From an uncultured Methanobacterium sp. (GTDB lineage Archaea > Methanobacteriota > Methanobacteria > Methanobacteriales > Methanobacteriaceae): 64,000 nucleotides of DNA. A program made the translations under genes and the position numbers. This document shows, piece after piece, positions 55,349 through 64,000 of the stretch. Below the pieces are notes generated by a model. That model was not told the origin of the DNA and searched no databases. It worked only from the letters and a program-made list of their open reading frames with translations. Positions within the stretch are counted from its first letter, which is position 1. The number at the start of each line of letters is the position of its first letter. The stretch lies in assembly GCF_963665055.1 (NCBI RefSeq), contig NZ_OY762015.1, positions 2,812,501 to 2,876,500 of the forward strand. Direction: 5' to 3'.

Positions 55349-58037
55349 TTAAGATTCCACCAGAAATGAAATGCCCTCTTCCTTTTCGATCTTCATAATG
55401 TTATCCGCAGCATCCTCCAGGTCAACATCGTGGGTAACGATGATCATCTGGGGTATAATGGACATCTTCTTGAGCAGATCAATTAGTTCCTGTCTTCTGT
55501 AGGCATCAAGGTGAATGGTGGGTTCATCCAGCATTATCATCTCTAAACTACCTCCTGAGAGCACCTGGGTTATCCCTAACCTTAGAGCAAGGGCAACTGC
55601 TATCTTTTCCCCGCCACTGATCATGTCCAAGCTGCTTTCACCGCTGGGGCCGTAGATGGTCACGTCGTAATCCTCATCCAACCTCACATCAGAGTATTCA
55701 AAGTTGAATCTTTCGAATAATTCCCTTGTTTTTTCCTCAATAAGTGGCCGGGATATATTCCGTAAATCCTTCTGAACACCATCCTTACCGTAAAGATCCC
55801 TTATGGTGTTTAAAAGTTTTAAAAAGTCTTTAAGATTCTTCAATTCATTTTCATATTTTTTAAGGGAATCCAGTTTCTGTTCTATTTCCTGGAGGGAGTT
55901 TGATAGTTGATTTAGTTGTCCGACCAGCAACTGTTTCTGGCCACTCAGCTCCATTAATTCCTCATTTTTCAATTTCCATTCATTTTTAACCCTTTCATGA
56001 GCTTCCTTATTGTAATTTAAATCATCAATCACTTTTTGGATTTGGTCCAATTCTGTATTGGTTTCCAGAATCTGCCTCTGATTTTCACCAATTCTCTGAA
56101 CTAGGGACTCTTTCTGACTGACTTGCCCCAGTAAGTGCTGATGTTTCCGGCTCAATTGTTCAAGGTAGGCTATTTCTTCAGGGAGGTTTTCCACACTGTC
56201 CCCTGCAATTTCCATCAGTGCACTAATATTTTTCTTCAAATCCCTTATTGGTGCATTAATTTCATCTAACCTTGCCCTTTGTTCTTCATAATCGCCCAGG
56301 GACTCTAAAGACCCACGAGCAGTGAGATATTTCTCATAATTTCCTTTGATGGCAGTCAGTTTAGATCTCTTCTTTTTAATATCCTCTTCAATATTCTCCA
56401 GGATAACTATCTTCTTTTGAAGTTCCTGGAGACTAGAGTTAATGTTGTCAATTTCCTGTTGATGATCATTCACTGATTTTAAGTATTCCTTCAGGATTCC
56501 AAGATTTATACTCTGAATATTGGATTGTTGGGAATCTAAAATCCTCTTTTCTCTTTCAAGTTCCTCTAATCTTACCTTCAAAGTCCCTGATATTTCCTGG
56601 TTATCCTCTATTTCTGATTGATAATCTGCTAATAACTCTTCCCTTTTCTGGGGAGTTATATCTGATTTACAGATGGGGCACTGGTCTTTAACCTGTTCCA
56701 ATTCATTTATTGGTTTTTCCAGATTCTCATTTTTGACCTGTAGGTTAGACAGTTCCCTTTTAATATCCTGAATAGAATCAGAAGTTTCCCTGATCTGTGC
56801 CTCTAACTGTGGTTTAAACGTTGATAAGTGATTTTCAAACTCTTCCACCGAAGCAAAACTAGTACCTAGAACCTGATTGGATTTTTCAAGAACATCCCTT
56901 ATTTTTTCAAGGGATTGCTTCATTTTTCCATCAATTTTAGACCTTCTTTCTGTGTACTGCTGAATCAGCATCCTGCTTCCCTCAAACTGATCCTTAGCAT
57001 ACTGTAAATTGTTAATTTCACTGTCTAAAATAGAATATTCATTATAAAACTGTTCATTTTCATTTAAAACATTATTAAAACGTTCAATATCGTTTAAAAT
57101 AGTGATTATTCTTTCTTTATCTTTTTGTAAAACTTTTAACTCTTTACTTTTCTCGGCAAGCCTTTTTAAAACGTTTAGTTTCTTTAAACGAGGTTCTATC
57201 CTGGTAATTTCCTCTTCTTTAAGGATAATTTCATTTAACTGGCCTTCAAGATCTTTCCTGCTTTTTTCGAGCTGATCCTGGAAATCTTTTTTGGATTTAA
57301 GGAGTGTGTTGTTGTTTTCAAATTCCATACTCCTCTTATCTAAAATTTCTTTCTTCTCCTGGAGAAGGTCAGATTCAATAATATTTTCCTCTCTTTTAAG
57401 GTTGATATCCTTAATTTTTAAGGCCATGGCTCGTTTTTTATCATTTTTGGCAGTAAATTCAGTTTCAAAGTCCTCAAAAGATTCGATCTTTCCTTGTAAC
57501 CTTATCTTTCGTTCGTTGTACTTATCCAGGATGATTTTTAAATTTTTCCAGGCCTTTTCAAGGGAATCAATACCAAGAAGTCTTCCAATCATCTGTTTTT
57601 TTTCAGAAGAGGTTTTATCAATGAGATCTGCTATTTCTCCCTGTCTGACGTAGACTGCATTGAGGAACAGATCTCCATCCATCTCCAGAAGATTTTGAAC
57701 TTCCAGAGTCACCTGTTTATCCCCTGAAACCAATGATTGGAATCTTCCACCTTCTTTAATCTTCATAATAGCTTTGGAAGATGTTTTTGTCCGTTCCCTC
57801 AGTACCCGGTAGGTCCGGCCATTGGCAGTAAACTGGATCTCAACTGACATCCTCTTCTGGCCAATGGTTATAAGTTGTTCAATTCTCTTACTGGTGTGCT
57901 GTTTAAATAGTGCAAAACTCACTGCTTCAAGGATACTGGACTTACCCGCACCATTTCCGCCTATTATTATTGATATACCTGTATCAAACTCGATGCGGGT
58001 GTCCCGATGAGATTTAAAGTTACTAATGTGAAGACTT

Positions 58038-58048
<11 letters not shown>
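55349..58048 (-). CDS. rad50: DNA double-strand break repair ATPase Rad50
   Basis: An 899-residue SMC-like ATPase working with Mre11. Walker A is GGNGAGKSS (near residue 33). Long coiled coils flank a zinc hook CPIC (near 456). The signature SGGEKIAVALALRL is near 809 and Walker B MIMLDEPTIHLD near 834. I start at ATG 58048 (MIIESLHISNFKSH), which agrees with the family and overlaps mre11 by 11 bp; a longer reading would add 18 unrelated residues. It is the last gene of nurA-herA-mre11-rad50. A degraded copy of its 3' end is at 53659-53823. Confidence 0.96.
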
Positions 58049-59182
<1,134 letters not shown>

Positions 59183-59183
<1 letters not shown>

Positions 59184-60707
59184 CAGTAATCTCCTCCCAG
59201 ATCATCATATTCTCTTTTTTGTTCTTCAAGGAGTTTTTCCTGATTTTGGTGGGATTTTGACCATTCTTCCACAATGTTAAGGTCCCCTCCTGTGATCTTC
59301 CCCTGGAATTCATCTATCTTAACCAGGGTGGGAATGCGGGTCATTAAACCCAGCACTATGGCTTCCCCAATATTCAGAGATGGAAGTTGAGCTATTAAAT
59401 CATCACTCAAACTTTCACTGGCACGCTGCACATGGCTCTGGTCAGTTGGTTCCACCAGGCGTAATATTATCATATTGTTGGCCTGTGACAGGGCATCAGA
59501 GTCCAGTGACTTGGGACTTTGACTCACCAGGCACAGTCCCACCGAAAACTTACGCCCTTCCCGGGCTATTCTGCTTATCCACAGTTTCGATTCTGTTTTC
59601 CTATTTTGAGGGGCCAGAATATGAGCTTCTTCCAGGATCAAAAATATGGGAAACTCAAGGCCATCTCCAGTTCTCAAAAACTCTTTTCGACTGGCCAGGA
59701 TATTCCTAAGGATATGACTAACCACCACATCTGATGCAAATTCATCCACAGGTCCCAGGTCCAATATATTGGCTTTTCCCACTTTTAGACTGCCAATTAT
59801 ATCTTTTGCTTCCAGACTGAGTATGTTACCATACTTATCCCGCATGTGTTCCAGTTTGTTTAAAACATCGGCTATTGATTTTTTATCTGCGGAATTGGTG
59901 GATTTAGCATCTGGATCCTCGGATTCAACTAACCAATCTTCCAATTTAGTCTGGATCAATCCAATGAAATCTTTTCCAGTGGGTGAACCCTGCATTAGGC
60001 TTTTCCGTGCGGATTTATACGCTTTTAAGAAGTATCTTTCCTGAACGTAGGCATTGGGTGGTATGTTTGATAATTTTTTGATTTCACCAAATGACAGGTA
60101 GAGGGGGTTGATCTGTGGTCTTATTACATTGACTTTATCCGTGCCAAAATCAGTGTTCACGTACTCAGAGTGCATATCAAATATCAGAACACTACCATTA
60201 ACATTTAAAAGACCATCTACAATGACTGACACAGTATTTGACTTTCCTGCACCGGTCATTGCAAGAACTGCCAGGTGCCTGGACACCATTCTGTTGATGT
60301 CAACTTCTACACCCACTTCTTCCTGGCTTATTAACTTCCCCAGTTTCAAACCGTATTTATCCACTTTGAATATTTTCTTTAAAACCTCTGAATCTGCCAC
60401 CTGGATCTCTGTTCCAGGGGGAGCCGGTGTTCGGGGAATGCGCAGGTCATCATCAATATCTCCCAGTATTTTAACACTACCCCTAACGTAATGGTCGTCC
60501 CCTTCAATGGCTTTGATTTTTTCAATAGTCAACGGGTCGTATATTTGATCGTTAATGGAAACACTACCTCTCACCAGGGATTCGATCATCCCCAGAACAT
60601 TCTTCCCATCATATTTTAGGGAGACATATTCCCCTACCCTGGGCATTTCCTTGGAGATAAAACTCACATTAACCAGGGATGTTTCTCCTATGCATCGTCC
60701 AATGATT

Positions 60708-60715
<8 letters not shown>
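59183..60715 (-). CDS. herA: HerA bipolar DNA helicase/translocase
   Basis: A 510-residue hexameric ATPase of the FtsK/HerA class. The N-terminal HAS barrel spans about 1-110. Walker A MTGAGKSN is at about 153-160, and LIFDMHSEY follows. Walker B is ILEEAHIL (near 366-373), followed by arginine-finger region ISRIAREGRKF and CLVSQSP. It drives the NurA nuclease in 5' end resection after Mre11-Rad50. The start overlaps nurA by 8 bp. Confidence 0.96.
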
Positions 60716-61772
<1,057 letters not shown>

Positions 61773-61910
61773 TCAATCCCTCAAAATCAATATAAATCTC
61801 ATTCAATCATTTTTTATCATAAATAAGCGGGTAATGATCATTATAAACTATATTTTATTCCCATTGATTTAAACTTTATTTTAATATATATCGGTAACCA
61901 ATCTATGTTT

Positions 61911-62666
61911 ATGAACATCCTCACACGCCAACAGAAAAGGGTCTTAAATGGCATTAAATATTTCAGTGCAGAATATCAGGGAGGAGTTCCATACAACATC
62001 TTGAAACTGGACCTGGATACTTCTGAAGAAGATCTTAACCCAATTTTAGAACACCTGGAGAATGAAAATTACATATCCCTCCAGGAGGGGATCATCACTC
62101 TGGAGAAGAACCGGGTAAGTAAAAGTAATGAGAAAAGTGATGATGTTCTGGAAAAAACACAATTAAATGAATCTCCCGAAGGAACAGTTGAGATTGATAC
62201 TGATTTGCCTGCTGCTGATGAGGGGAATGTTACTGATTTTAACTCTTCTGATGATGTTGTAGATGTGAGTGATGTTGACTCTTCTGTTGATCCTGTAGCT
62301 GTTAATGATATTAAATCATCTGTTGAAGTTGTGGATGTGGGGGATATTGGTTATGAGGTTAGTGATACTCCTACTGAAGATATGAATGACACTCTTACTG
62401 AGGATGTGGATAATACTGCGGAAACAGAAGAAGTGGAAGTAATTGAAAAGTTCTCCGAAGCTGAACTGGAATCATTGGAAATAATAAAAAAATTGGTTGA
62501 TGATTCAGGGAACATTTCCAGAACAATCTTAGAGGGTAATTTACTCTACGGGGAGCTGGGATTAAGCAGCATCGCCATGTACAACTTGATAACATCTCTG
62601 GAATATAAGAAAGTTTTAAAGAAGATTAAGCTTATTGATGGGGAATATTATAAATTCAGCCCTTAA
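61911..62666 (+). CDS. Hypothetical protein with winged-helix-like ends and an acidic linker
   Basis: About 251 residues from the second ATG, MNILTRQQKR. The first 70 residues look like a winged helix (QQKRVLNGIKYFSAEYQGGVPYNIL, LEHLENENYISLQEGIITL). About residues 75-180 are a low-complexity acidic linker with many D, S, V and E. The last 70 residues look like a second winged helix (EIIKKLVDDSGNISRTILEGNLLYGELGLSS). I know no named family. A TATA-like TTTTAATATATA sits about 25 bp before the start, so the mRNA is probably leaderless from ATG 61911. It is divergent from nurA. Confidence 0.6.
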   Translation: MNILTRQQKRVLNGIKYFSAEYQGGVPYNILKLDLDTSEEDLNPILEHLENENYISLQEGIITLEKNRVSKSNEKSDDVLEKTQLNESPEGTVEIDTDLPAADEGNVTDFNSSDDVVDVSDVDSSVDPVAVNDIKSSVEVVDVGDIGYEVSDTPTEDMNDTLTEDVDNTAETEEVEVIEKFSEAELESLEIIKKLVDDSGNISRTILEGNLLYGELGLSSIAMYNLITSLEYKKVLKKIKLIDGEYYKFSP

Positions 62667-62765
62667 TTTTATTTAAAAAGCAAATTTAGAATTATCCAAT
62701 TAGCATTTATTTTATTATTCATTGAAAATCTTATCATTTTTCAAATCTACCAATATTCTACCAAA

Positions 62766-63266
62766 TCATAACCAGCTATACGGATTAAACTCCGAAGGTG
62801 GAATGTACATAACCTCAGCATAACCCTTCTTCAAGAGCTCCTGGTTGAGGTTCACACCATCCACATACACCACTGCCAGTGTACGATCATATTTATCCTT
62901 ATTTTTTGCATTGTCAATGTCCAGTCCCACTGTTTTACCCAGACACATATTGGTTACATAGTCTTTAGCAGTTTGATATCCTGCTTCCCCTCTCTCTGGG
63001 GTGTTAACTCCCACAAATCTCACTCTGCCCACCCCTTCCACATCGATGGTGTCTCCATCCACCACTTTGTAGCATTTACCACTCACCTCTGTGTGTTGAT
63101 CACTGGAACCAATAGAAGTGGAAGTAGAGGTTGAAGGAACTGCTGTGGTGCTGTTGTTTGAAGAAGATACTGATGATTTGTTTATTGGATTTGGATCATG
63201 ACTGGTACAACCGGAAACAGCCAATACCATGATACAGATGATAATTAAAAGATATTTAAAGTGCAT
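62766..63266 (-). CDS. Secreted lipoprotein with a staphylococcal nuclease (SNase) domain
   Basis: A 166-residue protein. Residues 1-20 form a signal with lipobox LAVSGC (lipidated Cys at 20). Residues about 21-60 are a Ser/Thr-rich linker. The SNase domain covers about 62-160: VVDGDTIDVEGVGRVRFVGVNTPERG has the metal Asp, first Arg (RVRF) and Glu (PE) of the active site, and YDRTLAVVYVDGVNLNQELLKKGYAEV carries the second Arg. All catalytic residues are kept. It probably cuts nucleic acid at the cell surface for nutrient use or defence. Confidence 0.9.
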   Translation of the reverse strand: MHFKYLLIIICIMVLAVSGCTSHDPNPINKSSVSSSNNSTTAVPSTSTSTSIGSSDQHTEVSGKCYKVVDGDTIDVEGVGRVRFVGVNTPERGEAGYQTAKDYVTNMCLGKTVGLDIDNAKNKDKYDRTLAVVYVDGVNLNQELLKKGYAEVMYIPPSEFNPYSWL

Positions 63267-63804
63267 TTTATCCCCTTAAAGTAATTATAATCTTTAATCG
63301 TTAAAAACATTTTATTTCTTTTATTTATTAGGTGATTTTTAATGATAAAGATATTCTATATTAAATTAAGGTTGTTTTTAAGGAAAAACTCATTTTATCT
63401 ATAAACTATTTCCATTACTCCTGAGGATGACTGGAGGGGTGTGATCATTTTTTTGCAGTTAAGATTCAGTACACGAACGCAATTAAATGTAATAATGTAT
63501 AATATTTGTGGTTAAAATCAATTTTAATGATGAATTACAATTTTAATACATAAAATAACTAGTTATACTTAAAAATGAATAATATGGGCTGGAATATAAT
63601 TTAAAATTTGTATTTTTATTTATTTTTTTAAATGAGTATTATTAACTTACTGATCGAAAATATTATATGATATTACTTTTTACTAAATTACGAAGGGGGA
63701 TTTTAGTATGAAACGATTGTTAATGTTTTATAATATTGTTTAGTTTCGTTTTTAGTGGTACTTGATTATTATCCAAGAATTATTTTTGTGATGAGGAAGG
63801 AGAT
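63267..63804. other. 538-bp AT-rich intergenic region
   Basis: It separates the nuclease lipoprotein from a short frame at the window end. The only frame with a ribosome-binding site is a 10-codon one at 63709 (MKRLLMFYNIV), ending in TAG after GGGGGAT; it may be a remnant. No RNA gene or terminator is recognised. Confidence 0.4.
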
Positions 63805-63930
63805 ATGACCATAGTTGTGGTGGGGAAGATCTTTGGAGGGATAGCAGTAATGGCTGTTTCAAGTAGTTACTTTTTGGGTGTAAGGTTTTTAGGGGAATTT
63901 TTGGGCCATATTTCGCTGAAGAAGGATTAA
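63805..63930 (+). CDS. Possible 41-residue hydrophobic protein
   Basis: ATG 63805 opens a frame of 41 residues beginning MTIVVVGKIFGGIAVMAVSS and ending ISLKKD, with a single probable membrane helix (about residues 3-32) and a basic C-terminus. GAGGAAGGAG lies just upstream, though its distance from the ATG is short. A longer minus-strand frame overlaps it but has no sign of being real. It could be a small membrane protein or a gene remnant. Confidence 0.35.
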   Translation: MTIVVVGKIFGGIAVMAVSSSYFLGVRFLGEFLGHISLKKD

Positions 63931-63986
63931 ATGACATTGTTAATGGAATGGGGTAATCATCCACTTCGTAGATAAAAATATTATTT

Positions 63987-63998
63987 GGTGATAATTTG
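63987..63998 (+). promoter_or_regulatory. Ribosome-binding site and likely TTG start of a gene beyond the window
   Basis: GGTGAT (63987-63992), AAT, then TTG (63996-63998) has the same spacing as other confirmed starts in this window (30546 and 37969). The coding part lies outside. Confidence 0.4.
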
Positions 63999-64000
63999 AA

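Noticed and set aside
63752..63964. Minus-strand 70-codon frame at the window end
   Set aside because: Pro/Leu/Ser-rich composition without a plausible ribosome-binding site; antisense to a better small hydrophobic frame.

Overview
The window looks like chromosome of a mesophilic hydrogenotrophic methanogen of the Methanobacteriales, most likely Methanobacterium or a close relative. The basis is gene content: TBP, Pelota, FEN-1, CDC48 and NurA-HerA-Mre11-Rad50 are archaeal; AksA/AksD (coenzyme B), F420-dependent NADP reductase, MvhD and F420-type FdhB are methanogen-specific; MraY-like and MurG-like proteins suggest a pseudomurein wall; and a trpEGCFBAD operon divergent from a TrpY-type regulator is the arrangement known from Methanothermobacter. 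The DNA is AT-rich, promoters carry TTTATATA-type TATA boxes, and starts are often preceded by GGTGAT, which moves several starts (hypC, trmB, aksA, ahcY, fdhB-like) downstream of the longest reading frame.

Layout. 0-7 kb: metal homeostasis, with a MarR regulator (cut by the window edge), a CopB-type and a ZntA/CadA-type P1B ATPase, a CPBP-zinc ribbon-RDD membrane protein and tRNA-Ser(CGA). 7-14.6 kb: tryptophan operon with candidate TrpY boxes, then trpY. 14.8-23.3 kb: hypC, a flavoprotein disulfide reductase, MurG-like and MraY-like proteins, a TrmB regulator with an ABC exporter, and pelota. 23.5-43 kb: housekeeping genes, namely TyrA, CDC48, S-adenosyl/inosylhomocysteine hydrolase, two DUF2119-like proteins, FEN-1, aksA-aksD, a chorismate lyase-like protein, CYTH, TBP, a SerB-coiled-coil fusion, an MFS exporter and nadA-nadX. 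55.3-61.8 kb: the nurA-herA-mre11-rad50 operon. 62-64 kb: a two-ended winged-helix-like protein and a secreted nuclease lipoprotein.

The accessory part is 43.4-55.3 kb. Five promoters there share one element, CAAAC-N7-TCG(C/G)TAT(G/T)TTTATAT, with invariant spacing and its right end forming the TATA box. They drive fno (with a decayed SDR gene behind it), an FdhA-short/FdhB-like/MvhD operon, two NADP-type secondary alcohol dehydrogenases and a short-chain dehydrogenase. Each of the three intact dehydrogenase genes is followed by a small ABM-fold protein gene. A TetR regulator sits inside the island. My reading is an alcohol-oxidation regulon: dehydrogenases make NADPH, Fno passes the electrons to F420, and the FdhB-like/MvhD module could carry F420H2 electrons to heterodisulfide reductase. 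The element and the modular gene order are directly visible; the electron path is inference. A decayed copy of the rad50 3' end between two of the cassettes shows that the island grew by local duplication.
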